From Gnomoniopsis sp. IMI 355080 (taxonomy: Eukaryota; Ascomycota; Sordariomycetes; Diaporthales; Gnomoniaceae), in NCBI GenBank assembly GCA_027946555.1, contig JAPEVC010000009.1:186001-250000 (forward strand): 64,000 bases of DNA, given 5' to 3'. Numbering within the stretch: the stretch's first letter is position 1; every line of letters starts with the position of its first letter. Below the pieces are notes generated by a model that was not told the DNA's origin, did not search any database, and saw nothing but the letters and a program-made list of their open reading frames with translations. Shown here in pieces: positions 21,149 through 33,983 of this stretch. The position numbers and the translations under genes are program-made.

Positions 21149-24100
21149 ATGGACAGGGATATAGAGAAGACCGAGCTGGAAGCTGGGCATTCAGAGCTTC
21201 AACGGCAGGTCATTGACAATCGGGAAGTGGAGGAGTTACCCCCGCAAACAGCCGATTCCACCACATCCAGCGAAACCACTCGCAACCCCGAGGAAGAGCG
21301 GGAGGAGGCTCGCCGCAACAATCCCTTGGGCTTGACCCGCACAAAGTCTGGCGTTTCGGTGGAGCAAGCTCGTGACGACTTTCACCAGTTGAGTCAGAAG
21401 TTGTCCAACGTCTCGAAAGCATCCAGGGCAAGTCGTGAGGCCAGCCGTAAAGACAGCTGGAATCAACTGCGAAGGGAGTTTTCCAACGTATCCGGAAAAT
21501 CAAAGTCCAGTCGCAAGGAGCCCAAGGAGACCAAGCAAGAGGAGCTCAAGAACGATGAGCCCACCGTCGCCGAGTCTGGTGTCTCCTCCTCTATCGAAGA
21601 GGAGGAGCAGTTCGACCTGGAGGCAGCCTTGCGGGGTGGCCTGGATGCCAGGCAAGAGGCTGGAATCCGTCCCAAGCACATCGGTGTCTATTGGGACAAT
21701 TTTACTGTCAAGGGCATGGGCGGCTTCACCAATTTTGTCAAGACATTTCCCAATGCATTCATTGACTTCTTCGACGTCGTCACCCCTGTTATGGGCATGC
21801 TTGGCCTAGGAAAGAAAGGCACCGAGGCTGTCTTGCTAGACAACTTCCGGGGAGTATGCCAGCCTGGCGAGATGGTGCTGGTGCTGGGACGGCCTGGCTC
21901 TGGATGCACGACTTTTCTCAAGACCATCGCCAACCAGCGCTACGGGTACACGGCCATTGATGGCGAGGTGCTGTACGGTCCGTATACTGCCGCGGAATTC
22001 AAAGAATATCGAGGCGAGGCTGTCTACAACGCAGAGGACGACCTGCACCATGCGACCCTCACTGTCGAACAAACGCTAGCTTTTGCGCTAGACACCAAGA
22101 CGCCCAAGAAGCTGCCCGCTGGTGTGACCAAGAAGCAGTTCAAGGAGCAGGTCATCACGATGCTGCTCAAAATGTTCAACATTGAACACACGCGCAAGAC
22201 TGTCGTCGGTGGCATGTTTGTGCGAGGTGTTTCGGGAGGTGAGAGGAAGCGCGTGAGCATCGCTGAGATGCTGATCACCAATGCTTGCATTCTCTCCTGG
22301 GACAATTCCACGCGCGGTCTCGACGCATCAACCGCTCTGGACTTTGTAAAGTCGCTGCGGATCCAGACCGATCTCTACCAAACAACTACATTCGTCTCGC
22401 TTTACCAGGCCTCTGAGAACATTTACAGGGAGTTTGACAAGGTCATGGTCATCGACGGTGGAAAGCAGGTTTACTTTGGCCCAGCTGACAAGGCAAGAGC
22501 TTATTTCGAAGGATTGGGATTCGCCCCCCGCCCACGTCAAACTACCCCCGACTATGTCACAGGCTGTACAGACGAGTTCGAGCGTGAATATGCCCCAGGA
22601 TACTCTCCAGACAACGCACCCCACAGCCCAGAGACTCTAAAAGCTGCTTTCCAAGCCTCCGACATCGCCAAGGAGGTGGATCTGGAGATGAAGGAGTACA
22701 AAAGCACTCTCAACGAAGCAAACAAGCAATACGAGGACTTCAGGGTGGCCGTCCGGGAGACCAAACGCACCGGTGCCAAGCGCTCTGCTTATTCGGTCGG
22801 CTTCCACCAGCAAGTCTGGGCTCTGATGAAGCGGCAGTTCCTGTTCAAGATGCAGGACAAGCTTGCTCTCACTCTCGGATGGATTCGAAGCATTGTCATC
22901 GCTATTGTTCTCGGCACTCTGTATCTCAACCTCGGAACCACTTCATCAAGCGCCTTCAGCAAGGGTGGACTGATGTTTATTTCGCTTCTGTTCAACGCTT
23001 TCCAGGCCTTCTCTGAACTTGGTGGTGTCATGACGGGTCGTGCAATTGTGAATAAACACAAAGCTTACGCCTTTCACCGACCTTCAGCACTATGGATCGC
23101 CCAGATCATTGTCGACCAGGCCTTTGCAGCAACACAAATCTTGGTGTTCTCGGTTATTGTGTATTTCATGACAAACCTTCATCGAACCGCAGGCTCCTTC
23201 TTCACCTTCTACCTGATGATTCTGTCCGGCAACATCGCCATGACATTGTTCTTCCGAACACTCGGTTGTATCAGTCCTGACTTCGATTATGCTATCAAGT
23301 TCGCAGTGATCATTATCACGTTCTTCGTTACGACGTCCGGATACCTGATCCAGTACCAATCCGAAAAGGTGTGGTTGAGGTGGATCTACTGGGTAAACGC
23401 TCTAGGTCTTGCGTTTAGTGCCATGATGGAGAACGAATTCGGCAGTATCGAGATGGTCTGCGAAGGTGCGCAACTGGTTCCATCAGGTACCGGATACAAC
23501 GATATCTCCCACCAAGCGTGCACGCTGGCCGGTTCCACCCCAGGATCCAACATCGTGTCCGGTAGAGACTACATCATCCAGGGTTTCTCGTACGACCCTG
23601 ATGACTTATGGCGCAATTGGGGAATCATTGTGGTACTGATCGCAGCCTTCTTGTGCCTCAACGTTATCTTTGGTGAACTTGTCAACTTTGGCATGGGTGG
23701 TAGCCAGTTCCGCATCTTCTCCAAACCCAACGCCGAGCGCAAGGCCCTGAATGAGGCGCTGATTCGGAATCGCGAGGAACGTCGCAAGAACAGCACTATG
23801 GGCGACATTGGTGGTGAGATGAAGATCGAGTCAAAGAGTGTGCTCACATGGGAGGACCTTAAATATGACGTGCCGGTACCTGGTGGCCAGAGACGTCTAC
23901 TGAACGGCGTGTACGGATATGTCAAGCCTGGCCAACTAACTGCCCTTATGGGTGCTTCTGGTGCTGGAAAGACTACTCTTTTGGATGTGCTTGCAGGCCG
24001 CAAGAATATTGGTACGATTTCTGGCGATATCCTCGTTGACAGCATTGCCCCGGGCAGGGAGTTCCAACGTTCTACCTCGTACGCTGAGCAGCTCGACATG

Positions 24101-25790
24101 CACGATCCCTCCCAGACCGTCCGCGAAGCGCTTCGATTCTCTGCCGACCTGCGCCAGCCCATCACAACTCCGCAACAAGAGAAGTACGCCTATGTCGAAG
24201 AGGTCATTGCACTGCTGGAGATGGAGAACATCGCCGACGCTATCATTGGTTCCCCCGAGGCTGGGTTGACGGTCGAGCAGCGCAAGCGTGTCACCATCGG
24301 CGTGGAACTCGCTGCCAAGCCGCAACTGTTGCTGTTCCTCGACGAGCCTACCTCTGGTCTTGATAGCCAGAGCGCATTCAACATCGTTCGGTTCCTGCAG
24401 AAACTGGCACGCGCCGGTCAAGCCATCCTTTGCACAATTCACCAACCTAACGCCGCACTCTTTGAAAACTTTGACCGTCTCCTCCTTCTAAAGTCCGGGG
24501 GCCGCTGCGTCTACTTTGGTGACATCGGTAAGGACGCCCACGTCCTCCGCGACTACCTCGCGCGTCACGGCGCCGTGGCGGGTGAGACCGACAACGTTCC
24601 CGAATTCATGCTGGAGGCCATTGGTGCTGGATCAGCGCCACGCATTGGCAACAAAGATTGGGCCGACATTTGGGAGGACAGCGCCGAGCTTGCCAACGTC
24701 AAAGACACCATCTCGCAACTGAAGGAATCGCGCAAGGGTGCCGCCAAGATTACCGATGATCGGGTGGAGCGTGAGTACGCCTCGCCACTCATGCACCAGC
24801 TCAAGGTCGTCATCAACCGCACGAACGTGTCCTTCTGGCGCTCACCAAACTATTTGTTCACGCGTGTCTTTAACCACCTCATCATCGCCATCATCACCGG
24901 TCTCACGTTCCTCAATCTCGACAACTCGCGTGCCAGCTTGCAGTACAAGGTCTTTGTCACCTTTCAGGTGACTGTGCTTCCTGCCCTGATCATCAGTCAG
25001 GTCGAGGTCATGTACCACATCAAGCGCAGCATCTTTTTCCGCGAGCAGTCGTCCAAGATGTATTCGCCTTTCACCTTCGTGACCTCCATGATCATCGCCG
25101 AGATGCCTTACTCCCTCCTGTGCTCTGTCTGCTTCTTCCTCCCCATCTACTACATGCCGGGCTTTCAGTTCGCCTCGGACCGTGCGGGCTATCAGTTCTT
25201 GATGATCCTCATCACGGAGCTCTTTTCCGTCACGCTCGGGCAGTGTCTCGCAGCGCTGACACCCTCGCTCTTCGTCTCGTCGCAGTTTGACCCCTTCGTG
25301 GTCATCACTTTTGGCATCTTCTGCGGCGTCACGATCCCTGCGCCGCAGATGCCCAAGTTCTGGCACGCGTGGCTGTATCAGCTCGACCCGTTCACGCGCC
25401 TGATCTCGGGCATGGTTACCACCGCGCTGCACGATCTGCCCGTGGACTGCAAAGGAGCCGAGTTCCAGTCATTCACCTCGCCCGATGGACAGAATTGTGG
25501 CGATTATATGCAGAACTACTTTGATGCCGGTGGTATTGGGTACATTGCCAACAATGCGACTAGTGCGTGCCAGTATTGCGCGTACAAGGTGGGTGACCAG
25601 TACTACGAGCAGTTGGGCATGAGCTTTGACAATCGGTGGAGGGACTTGGGCATTTTCCTTGCCTTTGTGGGCAGTAACGTGTTGATCTTGATACTGGCCG
25701 TGAGTATTGTCCCATTCTGCAATGGCTTTGATGAGGCGTTGACTGACGATGTAAATGCAGAGCCGCTTCTTGAATTACAACAAGCGATAA
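21149..25790 (+). CDS. PDR-type (ABCG) multidrug ABC transporter, full-size
   Basis: Exons 21149-25699 and 25761-25790; 1526 residues, the normal PDR length. The layout is (NBD-TMD)x2. An acidic, Ser-rich cytosolic N-terminus covers about 1-165. NBD1 has a degenerate Walker A with Cys253 in GRPGSGCTTF, signature VSGGERKR (361-368), D385-N386 instead of Asp-Glu, and Tyr419 at the H-loop. NBD2 has Walker A with K941 (GASGAGKTTL), Walker B D1065-E1066, H1098, and a degenerate signature LTVEQRKR (1040-1047). This is the standard fungal PDR asymmetry: one working ATP site. Two blocks of six helices and a Cys-containing outer loop near the C-terminus follow (CQYCAYK). The last intron (61 nt, GTGAGT...TGCAG) gives the tail SRFLNYNKR. 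Without splicing the frame would run on to 26089. It acts at the plasma membrane and exports drugs or metabolites; the substrate cannot be read from sequence. Confidence 0.95.
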
Positions 25791-28700
25791 ATCTATGCCA
25801 TTCCAGCGATGGTATCGGGCCTCGACCTGAGGATCTCGGACTGATCTGCCCTACTACACTTCTTGTGCCAGCAATGAGAGCTGCTACGCGGCATGGAGGC
25901 ATACACGGTAATGTAATGTTGACTGGATTAAGAGACTTTCACAAACAGGGGGAAATATGTGAAACTATGACAGCAATAAGAGCATGTCAGGAACAGGACG
26001 ACGAACAGGTGTATGAAATTAATAGACTGTATGGAGGTATCTTGTATAGAGAGAAAAGTGAAGAAATTGATAGCTGTCACCGCATTTGACAGTTCAAGAG
26101 CAGTGATACATACTCTACGTCGGCTGAGGCTTGTTTGCTCGGGGCGCCAACTGTGAAATAACACCTAGTCCAAGCGAATCCGAAGCAGCCCTGGCTCGCC
26201 GATAAATGATATGCCCCAGCATCCAAATATTCTAGTATCTCACAAGCCACAAGATTGACAACAGTCAGAACGCAACTTGTATGTCTTGCAAATCTTCTAC
26301 GTACGGGACGAACACGAGAATACAGCTGTGGAATCATGCACCATGCCGAGCATGAGTACTCCTGCGGTTTGTACAACAAGAGCCCACGGCCACTTGAGAC
26401 TAAAAGGGGAATTCGGCCAAGAGGAGATGAGATACCTTGGTGGTTCAGCTGCACAAGGCCGATGTCTTGGGAGGAGCCTGTTGAATGGGCGAACATTGGG
26501 TAAGGACAGCACATGGTAGGGAAACTTGTGAATAAACAGGCTGCGATAGGGTAGTAGAAGCAAAGGGACGTAGCGAGGGTTGGAGGGGGGGGTGGGCAGA
26601 GAATGTCTGGCCAGTATGCCGAAATTATTTTTATCTGCGCCCGAAGTACAGAGTCCCCATATGGTGAAGCACAACCTGGGCTGTCTTCCAATAGTCGACC
26701 GATGTGGCCGAGATACTGGACTGTCTGAATCAGTCCCGAGTCCAGATTCTGAACTTCCAAGATTTCTCTAGGGTCACAATCTCCGTGCCGCCCCATTTGT
26801 TTACCGTCTACGGAGAGAAGAGGCCGGGTCAACGGGTCCGGCGCAGAGTTCGTGGATCGGGTGAGAGCCGGCCGGGTGGTAGGTACCCCATTCGGAGCCC
26901 AGGCCTTAGTGTTCAGGAAGAGAATACCACGGGGCGAATGGCTTCTAGGCGCCCTGAGGGAAGACCGTGAAACACTCTCTTTCGGAGCGGATCGACCCGT
27001 ACAATGTCATTAGCGTGTCTTTGATGGTCCAGATTCCTGGAATTGCGGTCTTTGACCATGGTAAATGCGGATGTGGTTCCAAAATACTTACCTCCTTTAC
27101 GAAAATACACAGGTCCGGTATCGTTTTCTGAGAACGCGGTTTTCCCCGAACGGTGCCAGCCCTTTGTTACGAAGACGCATTTTCCCGTTTCACTGATAAG
27201 TTAGGTAGGTAGGTAATCTGCAAAGTTCGCTGCATACTGGCCGAAACCTTCTCGATTCATTAACTTGAACCTTGTCTGGCACAGCCTCAAGTTTGACCTT
27301 GTCCATATAGATATGCGACATAGGCAAGCAAGGGATGCGCGCTTGATTCTTGTCTAGTCTAGCGTCTAGAAACGTTTGCATCGGTGAATATCGGCCGGCA
27401 AGTTTTACAAGCAGAAGGAGAGCACGCGACCTAACAAGTGATCTTGTTTCAGGACGCTCAGACCCGCCCGCGGAGATCCCTTGTCACGATGTACTGTCTC
27501 TGTCAGAGTTCGTCCGTCCACCCGTCCGTCTGTAGGTGTGCGAGCCTCTGCTCTTTGAGTGCAAGAAAACCAAGACGGACGACAGCCTTGGCAGGGCAGA
27601 GCGCTGTCCGGTGGAAGGACTTTGTTCCCATGATATCCCTGTATAGTCTGGGGAAGGTCTGGGGCGTAAAAATGGGCTCCCCGCCTTCCGGGTTCTTGGG
27701 GATCGACTGTAACGATGGAACGTGATGTCAGATAGGGAAGATTCCGGGTTGCAAATGTGATGCCCGTTTCGGGAATATGTATAGACATTCGACTGCTCGC
27801 ATAGGCTTGCATACTCCCTTGCGGATACCAGCTGCATAAACATCCAGCAGGATCCATTTTAAGAGAAACAAGTACTGCCGTCGCCATATTTCCAGGATAT
27901 AGAGGCATCCCCTGTTCTTGAGAATGTGCAGTACCAGACTGCTGCTATGTAATTCTTGGCAAGCATGTGAGATGCACGACTGTGTTGCTTGCTGGGGTGT
28001 CACGTGTGGCCAACCGAGCCGCCCAGCGTTCTCGCCAAGACCAGCAAAGCGCGTTGGGCGCCTACAAAGTTGTTACATGTCCAAATTTCCAACCTTTCTG
28101 CTGTCTATTCTTGGTACCGTGATAGTCAGGCATTACAGCCAGGGAGCACAATCCGGGAAAGGGAAAAATTAAACATTGAGAACGACTAACGAGAATTTCT
28201 CGGGACGCGACCCAAGCGTACGAAACAAGGGCTTACCTAAGTTTAGCCCACGACCCCACCAAATCCCTACCCTAGTAAGACTTATTGCGGGGTTGGCATG
28301 TGCGTGAGAGACAGGGGGGCACCCGACATGCCTTCGTGTTGCTTCCGGTTCATTCTCGTCACGGGTATTCATGTTGCGCCCGGCTGTTCTGAAGGGTGTG
28401 GAAGGGGTGCATACCAATTTTTGCGGTGCAAGTAGACCTCGAGGCGAAGAAAAAGCGAAAAGAAACGCTGAGCAATGACCGAGATTTCATTCGAGAATGA
28501 GAATTGGAAATGCGTCAACGGAAACTACCTAGCGAGCTGGAGTCGTCCCGTTGGGTTGGGAATTTGCGGGGGAGGGGTTGGGGACTAGACAAGAACCCTT
28601 GTGCCGGGTGCCGGGTGCCTGGAGAGGGGGAGAAAGGCTTAGCCGGATCTTGGCTTAGTTCTGGGGAACAGCGGAAAAGCCGTTTTCCCCAAGATCCCGC

Positions 28701-29846
28701 AGTCAGCGCAGTACTGCGCAGGAGAAAAGGGCAGGGGTCGGAAAGTCTGCATGTCGATTTGAGTTGTGGTTGTTCTCAATGGCCAGAATGCTTTCTTTGT
28801 GTTCCGACTTGGCCCGGCTCGATGCCGTCCCATTAGCATGCGGTTGATCAGCCTTACAGATGCATGCATGACCCAGGCTGGTCAGGGAAGTACCACCCTT
28901 GGTATTGCGTTGTGAAATGCAATTGTTGTGGTCCTATGTACAGTACTGCGTAGATATTGGCAGTGTTGATAGGGGCAGTGCAACTTCATCCAAGGTCTAG
29001 TGTTACCAACAAATGACACCTTGAAGCACTCCAGGAAATGATCCCTTTCTAGGAAGGAGCAAGTTTGTATTGATGATGACCGTGCCTTCTATTTCGATCC
29101 GCTCTCGAACCCGGTCCTGCGGCAATCTGAGAGACGGCAGCTGAGCACCTCCTCACAGCCCGCCGCAGCCTCTCCTCACGGTTAGCCGTAGTAGATCTGC
29201 TACCGTCTTCTTACCCTTCACTGCCTCATAATAATTTACCAGCCGCCAGCTTACACACCTCCTAGTACTACTCTGTATACTTCCCTCCACCCGGCTCCAC
29301 TAGGGCCCCATTACTAGGTGCCTGCTGCTGCCCGCTTTGCCGCCTTTGACGATAGTGCTGCTATAGTAAAGCATCGATACATTGCTTCGTTTGAGATCGC
29401 TTGAGCCTCTTTCCCTAACGGCTACCCCCTGCCCCCCTGCTTTCTTCGAGCACCATCCCCTTGACATGACGATGCCCCGCCGTCATACCCCCTTCCGAAG
29501 CTTGCAGGGGTAGCATCGTGAATCGACCCGGCTGGTTTTCGTGCCTTTCACCATCTTGGCCAGTGACATGCTGTTGTCAGGCCTCGTCCGCTCCATCGTG
29601 CCCATTTACATATACCCTCGGCATCCACTTCGGGCGCTATCTGCAACATCCTTCCTCAGTTTCGCCCGGAACCCTATCTCGAGTCCACCTAAGCACACTC
29701 GTCACTTTCACAAGCATTGATCCAAACTTCTACCCCTGCACTTGCAATCCCCAGACTCTAGCCGTCTTGACAGCCGTCTACCATCCGAGACTTCGCGAAG
29801 GCCGTCTACTACAAGAACACCAAAGTCCCCCAGCCAAAGATCCAAA
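25791..29846. other. Intergenic, about 4 kb, PEPCK promoter at the right end
   Basis: No convincing gene. Long antisense open frames at 26077-26832 and 27405-27908 lack any family signature. AGGTAGGTAGGTAA occurs at about 27203-27216. A CGG-AAAAG-CCG inverted repeat (28672-28682) has the form of a Zn2Cys6 site but not the N7 spacing known for gluconeogenic AcuK/AcuM regulators. From about 29150 onwards the DNA is C/T-rich and probably holds the promoter and a long leader of the PEPCK gene. Confidence 0.45.
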
Positions 29847-32333
29847 ATGAATCGTCCTTCTACCCCCTATAACGATCCTAAAGTTCAAGGCCCTCGTGCT
29901 CAACAACTCGCTTCCGGTGCTCACTCAGATCTCCTCCGCAAAATGATGAACCCAGCCAATACCGTCAACAAGACCGGCCTTCACCCGAGTGGTGTTGCGT
30001 ACGTTTTCCTCTCCCTTCCTTCCTTCCACAGTGTAGCAGACAGCGCCTTTCTGAAGACCAGCCCACAACTAACAAACGTTCCTTCACAGGCCTCACCCTC
30101 CCGACCACACTGAACTCGGTACGCGATACCCCAATACTTGAAGTTCTTTCCCTGTTGGAAGAACTTGCGGAAGACTCCCACAGCATAGACGGCTAACAAA
30201 TGGACAGAGGAGGAGCTTTACGAGAAGGCTCACATCGACTACAACCGCGTTGCTATTGTATGTCAACTCCTGGTGGCCCAGAGAAGGAGCTCAAAACCAG
30301 TCACGAAAAGCTGACACTTCACAGATCCACAACCCTTCAGTTGCGACATTGTACGAAGATGCACTGGTCTACGAGCAAGGGTCTGCCATTACCTCCAGCG
30401 GCGCCCTGAGCGCCTACTCTGGCAAGAAGACCGGTCGTTCCCCTCAGGACAAGCGTATTGTCAAGGAGCCATCTTCAGAAAAGGACGTCTGGTGGGGACC
30501 AGTTAACAAGCCCATGAGCCCAGATGTGAGTGCTACTTTGAATTGCTTTCCAGTCGCGCCTGTTTGTCGTTCCTCCATCACTCTGAGCTATGCGAGAGGG
30601 CCAAACCAAAAGCCTTTTTGGTTGGCTACCTTTGCAAATGGTCGCGAGGGCTCCATCACCACCAACCAATTGCCGAGGTTACTTGCCTATAAACGCAAGT
30701 TCTCAATTCACGACGTCATACAATTCGAAACTCCACGAGTTTACGTATAATTGGGGACCTAAACTCCATTCCTGAATCTTGTCGTGGAGAGGACTTGCCC
30801 CCGCGCTGGCTGCTGAGGTCATCGGTGCTACCTGGCACTTGACTCGGTTCATGCACTCCACCTTCCCCACATCCGGGCCTACCCGCTCCATCTTGCAGCA
30901 TGCCGTTTCACTCCACCTAATTACTATCTGGCGTTGGATTGGTTCGACTCTGTACCACACACGGGACTGACAAAACGTGATTTCAACAGGTCTGGAAAAT
31001 CAACCGCGAACGTGCTGTCGACTATTTGAACACAAGAAGCCGTATTTACGTCGTTGACGGATACGCCGGTTGGGATGAGAGATATCGAATTCGCGTTCGA
31101 GTCGTCTGTGCGCGTGCCTACCATGCCCTCTTTATGCGCAACATGCTCATTCGCCCTCCGCGTGAGGAGCTGGACAACTTCACCCCCGACTACACCATTT
31201 ACAACGGTGGTTCGTTCCCCGCAAACAAATTCACCGAGGGCATGACCTCTGGTACCTCGGTCGCCCTCAACTTCGCAGAGAAGGAAATGGTCATCCTTGG
31301 CACCGAGTACGCCGGTGAGATGAAGAAGGGTATCTTCACCGTTCTCTTCTACGAGATGCCAGTCAAGCACAACGTTCTCACTCTGCACTCTTCCGCGAAC
31401 GAGGGCGAAAAGGGTGATGTCACTCTTTTCTTCGGCCTGTCGGGCACTGGCAAGACAACATTGTCTGCTGACCCTCACCGCAAGCTGATCGGCGACGATG
31501 AGCATTGCTGGAGTGATAATGGTGTCTTCAATATCGAGGGAGGCTGCTACGCCAAGTGCATCGGTCTTTCCGCTGAGAAGGAGCCTGATATTTATGGCGC
31601 CATTCGTTTCGGCTCTGTCCTGGAGAACGTCGTGTTCGATCCTGATACTCGTGTCGTCGACTATGACGATTCCACCCTGACCGAGAACACTCGATGCGCG
31701 TACCCTATCGAGTACATCGAGAACGCGAAGATTCCATGCTTGTCGCCAAACCACCCAAGCAACATTGTCCTCCTCACTTGCGATGCTCGTGGTGTGCTGC
31801 CACCTATTTCCAAGTTGAACAGGTCTCAGATCATGTTCCACTTCATTTCTGGTTATACGTCCAAGATGGCCGGTACAGAGGATGGCGTTCTCGAGCCACA
31901 GGCTACATTCTCGTCTTGCTTCGCTCAACCTTTCCTGGCTCTGCATCCCATGCGCTACGCACAGATGTTGGCAGACAAGATCGAAGCTCACTCGGCCAAC
32001 GCGTGGCTGCTCAACACCGGCTGGGTCGGCGCTGGTGCTGCCACTGGCGGCAAGCGTTGCCCTCTGAAGTACACTCGCGCTATTCTGGATGCCGTGCACT
32101 CAGGCGAGCTCGCCAAGGTGGAGTACGAGAACTACGACGTCTTCAACCTGCAGGTCCCCAAGACTTGCCCCGGTGTCCCATCTGAGCTTCTCAACCCAGC
32201 TAAGGCTTGGACTGCCGGCGGTGAGAGCTTCAAGGCCGAAGTCGTCAAGCTTGGCAAGCTCTTTAATGAGAACTTCAAGAAGTTCGAGTCTGAGGCGACT
32301 GAGGATGTCATCAAGGCTGGTCCCGCTGTGTAA
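29847..32333 (+). CDS. acu-6: Phosphoenolpyruvate carboxykinase (ATP)
   Basis: Five exons, 29847-29998, 30090-30118, 30208-30257, 30325-30525 and 30990-32333; 591 residues. The enzyme converts oxaloacetate and ATP to phosphoenolpyruvate, the entry step of gluconeogenesis in the cytosol, needed for growth on acetate or other C2 sources. The P-loop GLSGTGKTTLSADPH has K299. The kinase-2 metal site GDDEHCW has D313-D314, and WDERYRI and NAWLLNTGWVG are family hallmarks. Three introns are 66-91 nt, with joins HTELEEELYEKAH and RVAIIHNPS in frame; exons of 29 and 50 nt are small but certain from the protein. The fourth intron is 464 nt, far longer than any other in the window. Fungal PEPCK genes are glucose-repressed; the symbol is that of Neurospora. 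Confidence 0.96.
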
Positions 32334-32923
32334 GCGGATAATCACCTCGTACTGCTCAGCTGCTTGGACCTCATTGCTGGCGTTTTGCGGCATTTCTAGT
32401 GTCTATATATACTCGCAGAGTTCTTTCTTTGTTTTACGATCGTACGCACATCAGCATTCAGAAAGGCTGGCTAGCTTTCTGGCTAGGAGGTGTTTTATGG
32501 TTTCTTTGTCTATTGAGTGCGAAAACAAACCCTATCACAGGCCCGCAACGAGCATACGCGCTCCGCGCGATAGGTCACCATGATACCACAACCGGCGATA
32601 CCAATATTTGGCAAGTGTATATATACACTCGTGAGCCTGGCAACGAGCACACGCGCTCCGCGCTCCAAGGCCACACCGGCAGACAAGGCAGGGGACAGAT
32701 AGTTATGAAGGGGATGGAATACCTAGTCTATTCGAGCAGACGAGAATGGAAAGCTTTGATCCAAGTTTCTGACCTGTTTGCATCTGCAATGTCCAAGCAT
32801 GCCGTGAGCGATAACTCGTAATTAAATCTATGGACCTTCTATACTACATGTGGGAATGTTGTCTTCCTAGGCTGCGCCAACTATGGCTGACTTAAGATGA
32901 TGTCCAATGGTATCACCTCTGCT
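32334..32923. other. Intergenic between convergent 3' ends
   Basis: Holds the 3' ends of the PEPCK gene (+) and the methyltransferase-like gene (-). It contains a 24-nt direct repeat, listed separately, and two TGT(C)TATATATAC blocks at about 32400-32412 and 32617-32628. No gene. Confidence 0.5.
32545..32663. repeat. 24-nt direct repeat pair, 95 nt apart
   Basis: The copies are 32545-32568 and 32640-32663, each starting GCAACGAGCA and ending ACGCGCTCCGCGC. They differ at one position (T versus C at base 11). They are GC-rich in an AT-rich surrounding, and both lie just downstream of the PEPCK stop codon. Confidence 0.75.
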
Positions 32924-33983
32924 TTAGCTTGTCTCTTCGCTCTTCGTAGCTATGATCCAATTCACATCCGCAAACGGGGGCAAATGCGTGATCCGCCCTG
33001 ACCGCACCTCCCATTTCTTGACCAAGTCCGCCTCGGCCCCACAATTCGCCATCATCTCCGTGATCTCCTCCACCGTCCTTGTCCGCAAAGCACTCATCCA
33101 CCCATCCCACACCAGCACAAACGGCAGCACCGGTACAACCCAGGACCAAAACAGCGTCCCGGGGCTCCGCCACCGCCACGCAAAGTACGGCGCAAACGCC
33201 AGCACGCCGAGCCCGAGCAAGCACACGGCAAGGAAGGAGCGCAGGTGGCGGTCTTGCAGCTCGATGATGGCGAAGCCCGAGGAGGTCGAGAGGGTGTCGG
33301 CGAGGACAGAAGAGGCGAGGGGCGTGGGTAGATGGTGGAAGGCGAGGTTGAAGGTGCGGAAGGTCCTAGGCCGGGAGGATGTCGCGGGCAGGGGCGGCTC
33401 GATGGACGAGAGCAGGTCGGGTGGTGAGGCGGAGGCGTCAATGGAGCGGGGCGCGTAGTGGATTTGGGGCGATGCGGCGGCGGCGAGGGACCAATTGTGG
33501 ATGTGCGGGTGCAGGTCCGTCAGGACAAAATGAATGGGCTTCGTTTGCGGTGCGCCGTCTCCTCTACCGTTGGGTTTGCTCTTGCTGCGAGTCACGACGC
33601 CGTCATTGACCGCCTTGTCACCATCACCATCGTCCTGGGTGTCGCGCGGCGAGTTGAGGTAGCGCTCAATAAAGGGCGTGGGCCCACCGCCGCCGGCGCA
33701 GTAGTCGACAAAGACGTAGTCGCTCACGTGGTCACCTAGCTCGTCGGCAAAAATTTTGGCGACAATGCTGGCGGGCGAACCCAGGCGTTGTACGAGGGGC
33801 AGCTGCATGATCCAGGTCTCGGTCAGGGCAGCTTGGACTTTGGCGCGGAACCACGGATGGAACCTTTGGGAGGGAAACATGTTAGTGAGGTGAGGGTGAG
33901 GTGGAAGGAAGATAGAGGGGAGAACTGTACCATGGCAAGTCGTGGAACTCAAAGACATGCATTCGTGGGAGCCAGGGCGCCAT
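32924..33983 (-). CDS. Methyltransferase-like protein with two C-terminal membrane helices, unknown
   Basis: Two exons on the minus strand, 33983-33931 and 33863-32924; the 67-nt intron joins DLPW-FHPWFR in frame; 330 residues. The core looks like a class I SAM-dependent methyltransferase. A glycine-rich motif I sits after a strand (VFVDYCAGGGGPTP, 68-81), an acidic strand end follows (HFVLTDLHPH, 129-138), and a motif-IV-like FNLAFHHLP lies at 189-197. Between motifs I and II sits a disordered, charged insert (about 88-125). Two hydrophobic helices follow at about 228-247 and 255-271, so the protein is probably bound to a membrane. The N-terminus MHVFEFHDLPW resembles a family of uncharacterised fungal proteins that open with an 'H-E-x-x-D-x-W-F-P' type motif. 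No substrate can be named. Confidence 0.82.

Noticed and set aside
26077..26832. Minus-strand frame of 251 codons downstream of the ABC transporter
   Set aside because: Mixed composition rich in Cys, Pro and Tyr, no domain, no splice support; likely chance.
27405..27908. Minus-strand frame of 167 codons in the ABC-PEPCK interval
   Set aside because: No family resemblance and no leader or intron signals.
28672..28682. CGG-N5-CCG inverted repeat as an AcuK/AcuM site for PEPCK
   Set aside because: The known gluconeogenic site needs seven spacer bases and this one has five; it lies more than 1 kb upstream, and such pairs occur by chance.
30924..32099. Open frame of 391 codons antisense to PEPCK
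   Set aside because: Same cause: a shadow of the highly biased PEPCK exon; no recognisable protein.
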